Source: Dyadobacter crusticola DSM 16708 (GTDB taxonomy: Bacteria > Bacteroidota > Bacteroidia > Cytophagales > Spirosomataceae). Taken from it: a DNA stretch of 64,000 bases. Shown here in pieces: positions 43,965-52,801 of this stretch (positions within the stretch are counted from its first letter, which is position 1; every line of letters starts with the position of its first letter). The stretch is taken from assembly GCF_000701505.1 (NCBI RefSeq), contig NZ_JNJB01000017.1, positions 1 to 64,000 on the forward strand. The letters are read 5' to 3'. The notes beneath the pieces are model-generated. The model did no database searches. It worked only from the letters and a program-made list of their open reading frames with translations, and was not told where the DNA came from. Made by a program: the position numbers and the translations under genes.

Positions 43965-45179
43965 ATGGTCCGACCGCTGACATTTCTCTGCATTTCCACT
44001 TACTTCAAAGGCAACGATTTTCTCACGGCCTGCAAAGAGGCAGGGAATAAAGTTTTTTTGATCACTGCAAAAAAACTTGAAAACAAACCCTGGGCGCGTG
44101 AGGCTGTCGATGAGTTTTTTTACGTGCAGGAAGGCGAGGACGGAACATACAATATGTCAGAGATTATCAATGGTTTGGCTTACGTAATGCGGAGCCGGCC
44201 CATTGACAGGGTAGTAGCACTGGATGATTTTGATGTTGAAAAAGCAGCCCATATCCGCGAGTATTTCAGAATTCCGGGGATGGGGCAGACCACCGGGCGG
44301 TATTTCAGGGACAAGCTGGCTATGCGTACCAAAGCGGCAGAGTCGGGAATCTTAGTGCCTGCATTCTCAGCCCTTTTCAATGATGAGCAAATCAATTTGT
44401 TCATCGAAAAATATGCTGGTCCCTGGATGATCAAGCCACGTTCCGAAGCCTCTGCGACCGGGATCAAAAAGCTGGAAACCGCAGAAGAACTCTGGGAGAC
44501 CATTCACCAGCTCGGCGACAAGCGGCACGCTTACCTGGTGGAACAATTCAAACCAGGCGATGTTTACCATGTCGATTCGATCTCGTACAATGGCCGGGTT
44601 ATTTTTTCGTGGAACAGCAAGTACCTGGCGCCTCCATTTGATGTGGCGCACGGCGGCGGGATTTTCAGGTCAGTGACGGTTCCATTTGATTCCGCGGAGG
44701 ATCACGCGCTGGAAACGCTCGCCATTGATTTGTTAAAAGCATTCGGTTTGAAACACAGTGCGTCGCATACGGAGGTGATCCGCTGTTATGAGGACGGTAA
44801 ATATTATTTCTTGGAAACATCTTCCCGCGTGGGAGGTGCCAATCTTTCGGAAATGGTCGACGCTTCTTCCGGTATAAACCTCTGGAAAGAATGGGCCAAA
44901 ATGGAAACTGCCGAAGCAAAAGGCGAAAATTACAAGCTTCCCCCGTTCCGCAAGGAATACTCCGGCATCATCATTTCACTTGCAAGGCAGGAGTGGCCGG
45001 ATCTGACGGTTTTCAACGATCCTGAAATCGTTTGGCGCATGAATGAACCTTACCATGTCGGGCTGGTTGTCCGCTCCAAATCCCACGATCGTGTCATGGA
45101 GCTGCTTGATAAATATGCAACGATCATTCAAAGAGATTACCACGCTTCTGCACCAGTGCCTGTTCGGCCGACTAACTAG
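43965..45179 (+). CDS. ATP-grasp domain-containing protein
   Basis: I start at the ATG at 43965 (404 residues, MVRPLTFLCISTYFKGNDFL); an in-frame GTG 72 bp upstream adds a non-conserved stretch. The ATP-grasp fold is seen from PWMIKPRSEASATGIKKLE (ATP-binding Lys and loop) to YYFLETSSRVGGANLSEMV (metal-binding Glu and Asn). It should join a carboxylate to an amine or thiol with ATP. No biosynthetic neighbours point to a product. Confidence 0.85.
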   Translation: MVRPLTFLCISTYFKGNDFLTACKEAGNKVFLITAKKLENKPWAREAVDEFFYVQEGEDGTYNMSEIINGLAYVMRSRPIDRVVALDDFDVEKAAHIREYFRIPGMGQTTGRYFRDKLAMRTKAAESGILVPAFSALFNDEQINLFIEKYAGPWMIKPRSEASATGIKKLETAEELWETIHQLGDKRHAYLVEQFKPGDVYHVDSISYNGRVIFSWNSKYLAPPFDVAHGGGIFRSVTVPFDSAEDHALETLAIDLLKAFGLKHSASHTEVIRCYEDGKYYFLETSSRVGGANLSEMVDASSGINLWKEWAKMETAEAKGENYKLPPFRKEYSGIIISLARQEWPDLTVFNDPEIVWRMNEPYHVGLVVRSKSHDRVMELLDKYATIIQRDYHASAPVPVRPTN

Positions 45180-45232
45180 GTTTCCGGTCTACTATTACTG
45201 AATAAACTCAATACTATTTTAATTGCACACCT

Positions 45233-45718
45233 ATGGTATTAGATTTCAAAACAGTTCAAACTCTCAAAGAACTTGAGCAAGTGGAATGGTTTACAAGGAT
45301 AGGAGTAAATGATGTACAGCATGCAGTAGTGTTGTCATCGTGGGACGAGGCGATCGTGTTCTGCTCCTCTGACGAATGGAATAATTTGCAATTAGAGGCA
45401 GCAAATAGACTCCGTGAAAAAATTTTACAAATCTCGAAAGAGAGATTTAGGCATTGGAATGAGTTAGTGCGGGAAGCTAAGAAAATGACAGAGCCTCTAG
45501 TTTCGAGGAAACTGAAAAATGTTATTATGGCAAATGCCCTTCCCATGACTTTTGTTGAAACAGTCAAGTGGGATATCTTGCATTTAGCTATGGAAGCTGA
45601 GTTCTCAGATCTCCACCCACCTGGATTCTATGCTAGCCAGGCGTATTGGTATCGACAAGGTCATTTTCCTTGTGGGTGGCAAGGCGACTTTCCGGGCGGT
45701 CTACAAGTTGTTTTTTAG
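45233..45718 (+). CDS. Hypothetical protein, unrecognised
   Basis: This 161-residue protein has no signal peptide or membrane segment. The middle is helical (NLQLEAANRLREKILQISKERFRHWNELVREAKKM), and the end is aromatic and Gly-rich (YRQGHFPCGWQGDFPGG). I recognise no family. Its codon use is richer in A+T than the neighbours, and a 219-bp A+T-rich gap follows, so it may be a recent arrival. An upstream spacing of 53 bp from the ATP-grasp gene allows co-transcription. Confidence 0.65.
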   Translation: MVLDFKTVQTLKELEQVEWFTRIGVNDVQHAVVLSSWDEAIVFCSSDEWNNLQLEAANRLREKILQISKERFRHWNELVREAKKMTEPLVSRKLKNVIMANALPMTFVETVKWDILHLAMEAEFSDLHPPGFYASQAYWYRQGHFPCGWQGDFPGGLQVVF

Positions 45719-45937
45719 AGTTGATCGCGAGGAAAATGTCAGGCACTGGTGTACTGTATTGATTTCGAAGTATGAAATATAAACGTTTCTAAGTTAACTC
45801 GTATCATCTTTTTAGATATACAAATCTTTGCAATACAACTTCTCGATTTTTTAAATGTGTAGTTTATTATCGCTCAAATAAAATATTAGTTCAAGGCTCA
45901 TTAACTGAAACAGTTTGAGCAGACAGTAGCTCTTGCC

Positions 45938-47461
45938 TCAAACAAACTCAGCTTTTGCAACAAACATTTTCAGGCTTGATGCTGCTCCGTTTTGTTTAAG
46001 GGATTGTAAATGTCCAGCGATTGCGGTGATTAGGGATTCTGCTTTACTCAGATCTTTACCCCAGATTGAAGAGTCTTTCAAAATACTTTTTACCATTTCA
46101 TTAAGTGAACCCATTTGCCATTTTTGGTGAAAGAAGGCGGCTTTTTCGTCATTGATCAGGTAGTATTCGCCATTTGCCTGACCGTAATACTGATCGCTGT
46201 CTCTTCTGCCAGGTTTCATGTACCAGATATAAGCTGCGTAGCCAAACGCGACATGCTCTGGAAATGTACCCCGGTTTTTTTCATAGTTGAAGAACACAGG
46301 TGTTACGCGGGCAAGTATTTTTGCCGAATAATTCTGCGCGATGTTTAGCCATTGATGTTGAATGTGCGGGTTTTTAAAACGTTCTATTACCTGCATGCTG
46401 AAATTGGCAGCCAGCCCGTCTGGAAGTGGGTAGGGGATAGCCGGTGCTATTTCGGTGAGCATCAAGTCAGTGATGAATGCAGCGAAGTCCGGGTTTGACA
46501 TTGCTTCTGCTACCGTTTTGAAGCCGCACAAATGCGCGAGCCCGCTGCCCATTGTATGTGCGCCATTGAGTAAACGTAATTTCAGCTCGCGGTAAAGCTC
46601 GATATCCGGCTCAATTACAAGCCCCTCGTCAATTCCGTAAAACCCGATTTTCTGCCTGATCGTCTCGTCGCCTTCTATCGCCCATAAATGGTAATGTTCG
46701 GCTGTGATCAGCAGTTCGTCTTGGTAGCCCAGTTCTTCTTCCAAAGCTTTATGGGTCGTTTCCTCGGGTTTGCCGGGTACAATGCGGTCGACCAGCGAGT
46801 TGCAGAAATGGTTATGTTGTTCAATCCAGTCGATGAATGCGCCTTCAAGACCATTCCGATGCGCGAGTTCCAGAACGATAGCTTCCAGTTTGCGTCCATT
46901 ATCAGTGATCAGCTCAGTAGGAATAATTACCACGCCGTGCTCCGGACTACCTGAAAATGCAACATAGCGCGCGTAAAGGAAGGCAAGCAATTTTCCTGGA
47001 AATGAAACGGGCGGCCACTGGTAAATATCGTCCTGCACAAGCTGAATGCCAGTTTCGGTTGTATTGGAAATGACGATGCCGATCGCAGGATTGCGGGCCA
47101 GATCGAGTACGAGCGACCATTGTGTTTTGGCATAAATCACCCGGCTGATCGCCGATGAAATAATGTTTTCCGCCTCGGGTTTACCATTAAGGGTACCTCT
47201 CGTGCAAAGTGTGTAAAGGTTGTTTTGCCGCTCAAATGCTTTCAAATCACCTTTGCTGGTGGATTTTACAACCACGATCCGCCCATTGAAAACGCCCTGT
47301 CTGTTCGCTTTATCAATGAAGAAATCCGCAAGCCCGCGCAGGAATGCGCCGGTACCGAACTGGAGTACTTTCTCTGGTAGCTGAAAAACGGTATCCTGGG
47401 GGACAATCACGTCCGGGTGGTTCCTCAGCTGGCGGAGCTTTTCCCTGAAAAGATAATTCAT
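45938..47461 (-). CDS. uxaB: Tagaturonate reductase (altronate oxidoreductase)
   Basis: This 507-residue protein belongs to the long-chain mannitol dehydrogenase family. The N-terminal Rossmann part has VLQFGTGAFLRGLADFFIDKAN; the middle has GIVISNTTETGIQ, and the C-terminal domain has RLLNGAHTMGSGLAHLCGF, with the Lys of the usual KLRLLNGxH motif as Lys-Leu-Arg here. This pattern is typical of UxaB, which reduces tagaturonate to altronate in galacturonate breakdown. No uxaA or uxaC is adjacent. The divergent LacI regulator is a likely controller. Confidence 0.88.
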   Translation of the reverse strand: MNYLFREKLRQLRNHPDVIVPQDTVFQLPEKVLQFGTGAFLRGLADFFIDKANRQGVFNGRIVVVKSTSKGDLKAFERQNNLYTLCTRGTLNGKPEAENIISSAISRVIYAKTQWSLVLDLARNPAIGIVISNTTETGIQLVQDDIYQWPPVSFPGKLLAFLYARYVAFSGSPEHGVVIIPTELITDNGRKLEAIVLELAHRNGLEGAFIDWIEQHNHFCNSLVDRIVPGKPEETTHKALEEELGYQDELLITAEHYHLWAIEGDETIRQKIGFYGIDEGLVIEPDIELYRELKLRLLNGAHTMGSGLAHLCGFKTVAEAMSNPDFAAFITDLMLTEIAPAIPYPLPDGLAANFSMQVIERFKNPHIQHQWLNIAQNYSAKILARVTPVFFNYEKNRGTFPEHVAFGYAAYIWYMKPGRRDSDQYYGQANGEYYLINDEKAAFFHQKWQMGSLNEMVKSILKDSSIWGKDLSKAESLITAIAGHLQSLKQNGAASSLKMFVAKAEFV

Positions 47462-47777
47462 GGCAGTGGAGTTATTAGTTTGGCGATGGCGGAAGTCGGT
47501 CGCTGATTTGCTTTTTGGTTTGGCTTTTTCGGGGTAAGACCTAAATTTAGCGTCTGTTCTACTACGACTACATCTGACCGAGTTTAGATTGAATTATTAG
47601 CAATATCAAATATCAAATTGTCTTTTTTTGTGCAATCGTTATCGGGAACGTTGCCAGCAAGCAGTACAAAGCCCGGAACTTATCCTCTATTTAACTTGCC
47701 GTTTTCTATTTAGCATTCAATCTTTTAGATGTTAATGGCTGGGTATTGAATAAAACTTGGACTAAACAAACTTTCTT
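47462..47777. other. 316-bp divergent intergenic region between uxaB and lacI-type gene
   Basis: It holds no open frame worth calling. It is A+T-rich and must carry the promoters of both divergent genes. The one structured site I see is the imperfect inverted repeat at 47632-47654, listed separately. No terminator or small RNA could be recognised. Confidence 0.6.
47632..47654. promoter_or_regulatory. Candidate LacI-family operator
   Basis: The site gcaa-t-cgtt-atcggg-aacg-ttgc has matching half-sites (gcaa/ttgc and cgtt/aacg) broken by one extra T on the left. It lies midway between uxaB and the LacI-type gene. LacI-family operators are often imperfect palindromes of this size. Confidence 0.4.
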
Positions 47778-48806
47778 TTGGAAGCAATTACAATCAAGGA
47801 TATTGCAAAGGCACTCAATTTGTCAACGTCGACCGTCTCCCGTGCGTTAAGGAACAGCTACGAAATCAATCCCGAGACAAAGCGGCTGGTAATGGAATAC
47901 GCCGAGCGAATGAACTACCGGCCAAATCCGATTGCGTTAAGCCTGAAAGACAGCAAGAGCAAGTCTATCGGTGTGATTATCCCTGAGATTGCCAATCACT
48001 TCTTTTCGCAGCTAATCAATGGAATAGAATCCATTGCCTACAACCTGGGCTACCACGTTGTAATTTTCCAGAGTCACGATTCTTACGAGCGGGAAGTTGC
48101 TAATACCAATTACCTCGTTTCAAGGAAAGTTGATGGGCTGCTGGTGTCACTTGCGAGCCTGACCACCAATCTGGTCCATTTCCAGGAGTTAATGGAAAAA
48201 GGCCTGCCCATTGTTTTTCTGGACAGGGTACCTAAGGAAATAGAAACGCATAAAGTGGTCGCCGACAATTTTGCAGGCGCTTATGAAGCCACAGCGCATT
48301 TGATCCTCACCGGAAGAAAACGCATTGCGCACCTGACAAGCCCGATTTATTTGTCCAATACAACCGAGCGGCTGGCCGGCTACAAGCAAGCGCTGGAAGA
48401 TTACGGCTTTCCTTTTGATGACTCTTATGTGAAATACTGTCAGTATGGAGGCAAGTTAGTGAGTGAAAACGAGGCTGCTGTCGATGAAATGCTAAACCTG
48501 CCCGAGCCTCCGGATGCGATTTTTACGGCAAGCGACAAGCTTACCACGGGCTGTATGTCCGTACTTCAAAAGCGGAAGATCAGGATCCCTGAGGAAATTG
48601 CGATTGTGGGTTTTACCAATATCAGCGTGGCCGAGCTTCTGAACCCGCCACTTACTGCCGTAGTGCAGCCAGCCACCGATATGGGCCAGCAGGCAGTTGA
48701 GCTGCTGATCAGGCTGATCGAACATCCCGAGCGGACTACTGAATTCGAAATACGTTCGCTTAAAACTTCGCTGATCACGCGACAGTCTTCCACCGGGATT
48801 TTGTAA
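47778..48806 (+). CDS. LacI family transcriptional regulator
   Basis: This 342-residue protein begins at TTG (47778), the only possible start because a TAA lies in frame 15 bp upstream. The N-terminal helix-turn-helix is TIKDIAKALNLSTSTVSRALRN, followed by the hinge region YRPNPIALSLK. The rest is a periplasmic-binding-protein-type sugar domain (IGVIIPEIANHFFSQLINGIE and IVFLDRVPKE). It should sense a sugar or sugar acid; uxaB next door makes a uronate intermediate plausible. Confidence 0.92.
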   Translation: MEAITIKDIAKALNLSTSTVSRALRNSYEINPETKRLVMEYAERMNYRPNPIALSLKDSKSKSIGVIIPEIANHFFSQLINGIESIAYNLGYHVVIFQSHDSYEREVANTNYLVSRKVDGLLVSLASLTTNLVHFQELMEKGLPIVFLDRVPKEIETHKVVADNFAGAYEATAHLILTGRKRIAHLTSPIYLSNTTERLAGYKQALEDYGFPFDDSYVKYCQYGGKLVSENEAAVDEMLNLPEPPDAIFTASDKLTTGCMSVLQKRKIRIPEEIAIVGFTNISVAELLNPPLTAVVQPATDMGQQAVELLIRLIEHPERTTEFEIRSLKTSLITRQSSTGIL

Positions 48807-48833
48807 TTTCGGTTTGCATTAATCTTCAAATAA

Positions 48834-49307
48834 ATGATCAGTCTTCCAGTTGGCGACGCCCTCTTCAACTATCGTGTGGCCGGCGTGGCCATTTTGAATG
48901 GAAAAGTGCTGCTGCATAAAACACCTTCCGACTACTTCTGGAGTCTGCCTGGCGGCAGGGCAGAGATCTTTGAATTTTCCAAAGATACATTGGCCAGGGA
49001 AATGCTGGAAGAAACCGGAATGCCGGTGGAAGTGGGTGAAATGTTGTGGGTATCAGAAAACTTCTTCCAGTATACCGGGACCCGTTACCATGAAATAGGT
49101 TTTTATTTCCAGATGCAGATACCCGGTTTGCAAAGCCAGTCCGACTTCCTGGGCAGCGAAGGCGCCGAGGATCTTTTGTTTAAATGGATCGATATAAGTG
49201 AGCTGCAACACGAGCGCATTTATCCTGCATTCCTGGCAGAAGAACTGGCTGTGAGCCCGCTTCGGATGAAGCATTTTTCGTCCGATTTCATTGATCTTGA
49301 TCAGTAG
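48834..49307 (+). CDS. Nudix hydrolase
   Basis: This 157-residue protein has a perfect Nudix box GRAEIFEFSKDTLAREMLEETGM (fits GX5EX7REUXEEXGU) at residues ~39-61. It hydrolyses a nucleoside diphosphate linked to another moiety; substrate unknown. Length is typical. It lies 27 bp after the LacI-type gene and 21 bp before the aminotransferase, so the three may be co-transcribed. Confidence 0.93.
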   Translation: MISLPVGDALFNYRVAGVAILNGKVLLHKTPSDYFWSLPGGRAEIFEFSKDTLAREMLEETGMPVEVGEMLWVSENFFQYTGTRYHEIGFYFQMQIPGLQSQSDFLGSEGAEDLLFKWIDISELQHERIYPAFLAEELAVSPLRMKHFSSDFIDLDQ

Positions 49308-49328
49308 TCTAATCAAATTTCCATTTTC

Positions 49329-50489
49329 ATGTTTTCGACTTCCCGGTTGAAATCCAAGCTGCCGCATGTCGGCACTACGATTTTTACAAAAATGTCCAGG
49401 CTCGCTGAGGAACAGCAGGCGATCAATCTTGCACAGGGTTTTCCTGAATTCGACTGTTCGCCCGAACTGCAAAAGCTAGTTGATAAATACATTCAATCAG
49501 GTAAGAACCAGTATGCGCCGATGGCCGGAGTGATGTCACTGCGGGAAGCTATCTCGAAGAAAACCTGGGAAGCTGCTGCGAAGGAATACCATCCTGAGAC
49601 AGAAATTACAATTACGAGCGGCGCAACTGAGGCTTTGTATGTGGCTGTTTCCACGATTGTAAATCCCGGTGACGAGGTAATCGTTTTTGAGCCCGCGTAC
49701 GATAGCTATGTGCCGGCGATCGAGCTGAATGGAGGCGTGCCGGTATTTGTAACCCTCGATCCGCAATATGAGTCCGTAGATTGGGCGGCAGCGGCTGCTG
49801 CAATTACAGACAAAACAGTCGCTATTATGATCAACACGCCGCACAACCCGACTGGAAATGTCTGGACGGAAACAGATATGCGACAGCTGGCTGCATTGGC
49901 GGAGCAGCATGATCTGTATGTGATCAGCGACGAGGTTTATGAACACATTGTTTTCGACGGTCGCAAGCACATCTCGGCAGCTGCTATACCTGCTTTGGCT
50001 GAGCGCACCTTTTTGTGCGGCTCTTTCGGGAAAACCTTTCATACTACGGGCTGGAAGCTGGGGTACTGTCTGGCGCCAGCTGCATTGACTGCCGAGTTCC
50101 GGAAAATACACCAGTTCCTGGTTTTCAGCGTAGTTACTCCATTCCAATTTGCCGTTGCAGAATACCTGAACGAACCGGCGCATTACCTTACGCTTTCGGC
50201 ATTCTATCAGCAGAAAAGAGATTTATTTTTGAATGTGATTGATGGAATTGGGTTTGAGGTAAAACCTTCTCAGGGTACCTTTTTCCAAAATGTTTCCTAC
50301 GAAAGTTTATCCGGTGAAAATGACGTGCTACTTGCTGAAAGATTGACCAAAGAAGCTAAAGTAGCCTCTATTCCAGTCTCGGCCTTTTACGCAAATCCCG
50401 AAGGGTACAAAACGCTGCGTTTCTGTTTTGCTAAGAACGATGACACAATTCTGAGAGCGGCGGAGAAGCTGGGAAAGGTGGTTTGGTAA
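49329..50489 (+). CDS. PLP-dependent class I/II aminotransferase (methionine aminotransferase-like)
   Basis: This 386-residue protein has INLAQGFPEFDCSPEL at the N-terminus, NTPHNPTGNVW (the Asn-Pro motif), VISDEVYEHIVFDG (the PLP Asp and Tyr) and the PLP-Lys in GSFGKTFHTTGWKLGYCLAP. The C-terminal KTLRFCFAKNDDTI has the substrate-carboxylate Arg. This set matches YbdL-like methionine/glutamine aminotransferases. Substrate assigned by similarity only. Confidence 0.9.
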   Translation: MFSTSRLKSKLPHVGTTIFTKMSRLAEEQQAINLAQGFPEFDCSPELQKLVDKYIQSGKNQYAPMAGVMSLREAISKKTWEAAAKEYHPETEITITSGATEALYVAVSTIVNPGDEVIVFEPAYDSYVPAIELNGGVPVFVTLDPQYESVDWAAAAAAITDKTVAIMINTPHNPTGNVWTETDMRQLAALAEQHDLYVISDEVYEHIVFDGRKHISAAAIPALAERTFLCGSFGKTFHTTGWKLGYCLAPAALTAEFRKIHQFLVFSVVTPFQFAVAEYLNEPAHYLTLSAFYQQKRDLFLNVIDGIGFEVKPSQGTFFQNVSYESLSGENDVLLAERLTKEAKVASIPVSAFYANPEGYKTLRFCFAKNDDTILRAAEKLGKVVW

Positions 50490-50529
50490 TCACGAAAAAA
50501 GTCGTACATTGGTGTGACAAAATTCGGAT

Positions 50530-50964
50530 ATGAAACAGATACAATATCAGTTACCCGACGAAATGACACCGATACGCATTGCTGCCGAGCCGGAGGTCAT
50601 GTATTTGGCACGTCCAAAAATCGGCGAGTTTTCTGTGTCACAATTCCAGGATCTTTGCACCAAGCTGTTATTTACACAGCAGGAATGGGCAGATATCCTG
50701 CATATCAGTGACCGTACTTTGCAGCGGTACCTCAAAGACAAAAAGCCATTTGAAGGGCTTTATGCTGAGCATTTGTACCAGCTTGAAAACATGGCGGAGC
50801 TTGGGTTACATGTTTTTGGCAATGCCCGAACACTCGAACAATGGCTGCGTACACCACGCATGGTACTAGGCGAGCAGCAGGATTTTGCAACCCTACGGTC
50901 TTTCTGGGGTGTCAAACAGATCGCCAATGAGCTGGGCCGGATAGAGCATGGCGTGTATATATGA
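50530..50964 (+). CDS. Xre/MbcA/ParS-type antitoxin of a RES module
   Basis: This 144-residue protein has an N-terminal helix-turn-helix (FTQQEWADILHISDRTLQRYLK) and a C-terminal DUF2384 domain (LGLHVFGNARTLEQWLRTPRMVLGEQQ). Such proteins neutralise RES-domain toxins and repress their operon. Its stop overlaps the toxin start by 4 nt (ATGA), which is typical of such pairs. Confidence 0.92.
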   Translation: MKQIQYQLPDEMTPIRIAAEPEVMYLARPKIGEFSVSQFQDLCTKLLFTQQEWADILHISDRTLQRYLKDKKPFEGLYAEHLYQLENMAELGLHVFGNARTLEQWLRTPRMVLGEQQDFATLRSFWGVKQIANELGRIEHGVYI

Positions 50965-51428
50965 TTGTATACAGGCTTGCAGCGAAGGAGTACATTGAAG
51001 ATCTGAGCGGAACAGGCGCGAAGTTGTTTGGAGGGAGGTGGAACCCTGTCGGGAATGCGTGCATTTACACGAGCGCGCATTGCTCATTAGCGCTACTTGA
51101 AAAGTTTGTTCACGCCAATCATAAGGAAAATATGCAACGCATTGCTTTGCTGCGGTTGAATATCCCCGATGATGACAATTTAATTTTTCACACGGATACC
51201 AATCTGCTCAAAACTGCGTGGGCGGAAGATATTGCCTACACGCAATGGATCGGGGAGCAGGTGCTGAGTGACCCCGCCGTAGTCGCATTTTCAGTTCCTT
51301 CGGCCATTGTTCCCGGAGAACGGAATTATATCCTTAATCCGCTTTCCAAAGAATTTAATAAGATTAAAATTGCCTCAATTTCAGATTTTGAAACTGATTT
51401 CCGGCTGCTGAGCAAGCTGCTCTCCTGA
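50961..51428 (+). CDS. RES domain-containing toxin (NAD-degrading)
   Basis: This 155-residue protein carries the RES signature: MIVYRLAAKEY, GTGAKLFGGRWNPVGNACIYTS, ALLEKFVH and VAFSVPSAIVPGERNYILNP, giving the conserved Arg, Glu and Ser. RES toxins break down NAD+ and stop growth. It follows its antitoxin with a 4-nt overlap. The NAD synthetase gene begins 1.4 kb further on. All core residues are present, so it looks functional. Confidence 0.93.
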   Translation: MIVYRLAAKEYIEDLSGTGAKLFGGRWNPVGNACIYTSAHCSLALLEKFVHANHKENMQRIALLRLNIPDDDNLIFHTDTNLLKTAWAEDIAYTQWIGEQVLSDPAVVAFSVPSAIVPGERNYILNPLSKEFNKIKIASISDFETDFRLLSKLLS

Positions 51429-51429
51429 T

Positions 51430-52698
51430 TTACTTTTTGAAAAGCAATGCTTTAATCGGCTGTATTTTGCTGATGATCAGCGTGGGGATTAGCAGGATTA
51501 ATCCTGAAATAACAATGGTTGCCATGTTGACCATCAGGAAAATCGGCCAATCAAAAACAATGGGGACAGTGTCCATGTAATAATTGACCGGATCGAGCGG
51601 GATCAGCTTGAACTGGTACTGAAGCCAGCAGATGAGCAATCCGGTTGCATTGCCGATGATCAACCCGCGGCGTACCATATACAATCCTACCCGAAAAAAT
51701 ACAGTCCGGATCTGTCCATTCGGACTGCCGAGTGTTTTCAACAATCCGATTAACGGCGTTCTTTCCATGATCATCACAAGCAGGATGGAGATCATATTAA
51801 AACAGGCTACGAACAGGATCAAAGTGAGGAAAACGGCGGTGTTACGATCAAGCAAAACCAGCCAGTCGAAAATTTGCGGGAAGGTACTTGTTACTTTCTG
51901 GAGATAAAGTCCGGGAGGTAGCTCGGTGCGCAGGCGATTTGCTACCATGTCCAGGTCCTGGAAGTTTTTCAGGTATATCTCATAGGTGCCGACTGAATCT
52001 TTGCCCCATCCATTCAGCCTCTGAACAAGTCCGATGTCACCTACGATCAGATTGTTATCGAACTCTTCCATTTGCGTATCGTAAATTCCGCAGATTGTCA
52101 GTTTTCTGGGGCGCGGCGGATTTTGCAAAGAGTACATAATCACATCATCGCCGATTTTCAGGCGCATTTCGGATGCAATTTTCCGGCTGATCAATACTTC
52201 GGAAGAATACCCGTATTTGATAGACGACGAGTCCTGATACCCGATCAGGCGACCTTCCCTGAGGCTGCTTTTGAAGGTTTGCCAGTCATAATCTTTGCCT
52301 ACACCTTTTAATATAACTCCCTTAATCTCTTCCGGTGTTTTCAAAATCCCCGATTTGTGAGCAACCGCCTGCCAGCGTGCTACCTGCGGAATCTGGGGCA
52401 GGGCCAGCGATACAGGGTTAGGTATACCCATCGGTCCTTCTTCATACGTATTGCCCTGCGAGAATGCATTGATGTTGATGTGGGCGCCGAAAAGGAAGAT
52501 CTTTTGCTGAATGGTTTGCTTAAACCCAAGTAACACTGCAAATGCAATGATACCCACTGCGATTCCGATCGCGATACTGGCTACCCCAATCCTGGAAACT
52601 GTTGCAGAAAACGAACCAGCCTCGTTGTGACGGATTCTTTTGGCTATAAAGGAGGGGAATTGCAAGAGGAATCGATTGGTTGATTTTGATGTTGACAA
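51430..52698 (-). CDS. ABC transporter permease, LolE/FtsX-like
   Basis: This 422-residue protein has an N-terminal membrane helix (residues ~35-60), a periplasmic MacB-PCD-like domain (residues ~75-275) and three C-terminal helices of FtsX type (FLTLILFVACFNMISILLVMIMERTPLIGLLKTLG...). The position and motif MERTPLIGLLKTLG are typical of LolC/LolE-type lipoprotein release permeases. No ATPase gene is adjacent, as is common in Bacteroidota. It is convergent with the RES toxin, with 1 bp between stops. Confidence 0.88.
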   Translation of the reverse strand: MSTSKSTNRFLLQFPSFIAKRIRHNEAGSFSATVSRIGVASIAIGIAVGIIAFAVLLGFKQTIQQKIFLFGAHININAFSQGNTYEEGPMGIPNPVSLALPQIPQVARWQAVAHKSGILKTPEEIKGVILKGVGKDYDWQTFKSSLREGRLIGYQDSSSIKYGYSSEVLISRKIASEMRLKIGDDVIMYSLQNPPRPRKLTICGIYDTQMEEFDNNLIVGDIGLVQRLNGWGKDSVGTYEIYLKNFQDLDMVANRLRTELPPGLYLQKVTSTFPQIFDWLVLLDRNTAVFLTLILFVACFNMISILLVMIMERTPLIGLLKTLGSPNGQIRTVFFRVGLYMVRRGLIIGNATGLLICWLQYQFKLIPLDPVNYYMDTVPIVFDWPIFLMVNMATIVISGLILLIPTLIISKIQPIKALLFKK

Positions 52699-52801
52699 AA
52701 ATAGGGAAAAACTTAACCGGTACGAAAAGGCAAATTTTATTAAGTTGCCGGCATGTAGTTTTTAGAAGAAACGAAAAGCGACACTAACTGAACAAGTTTT
52801 C

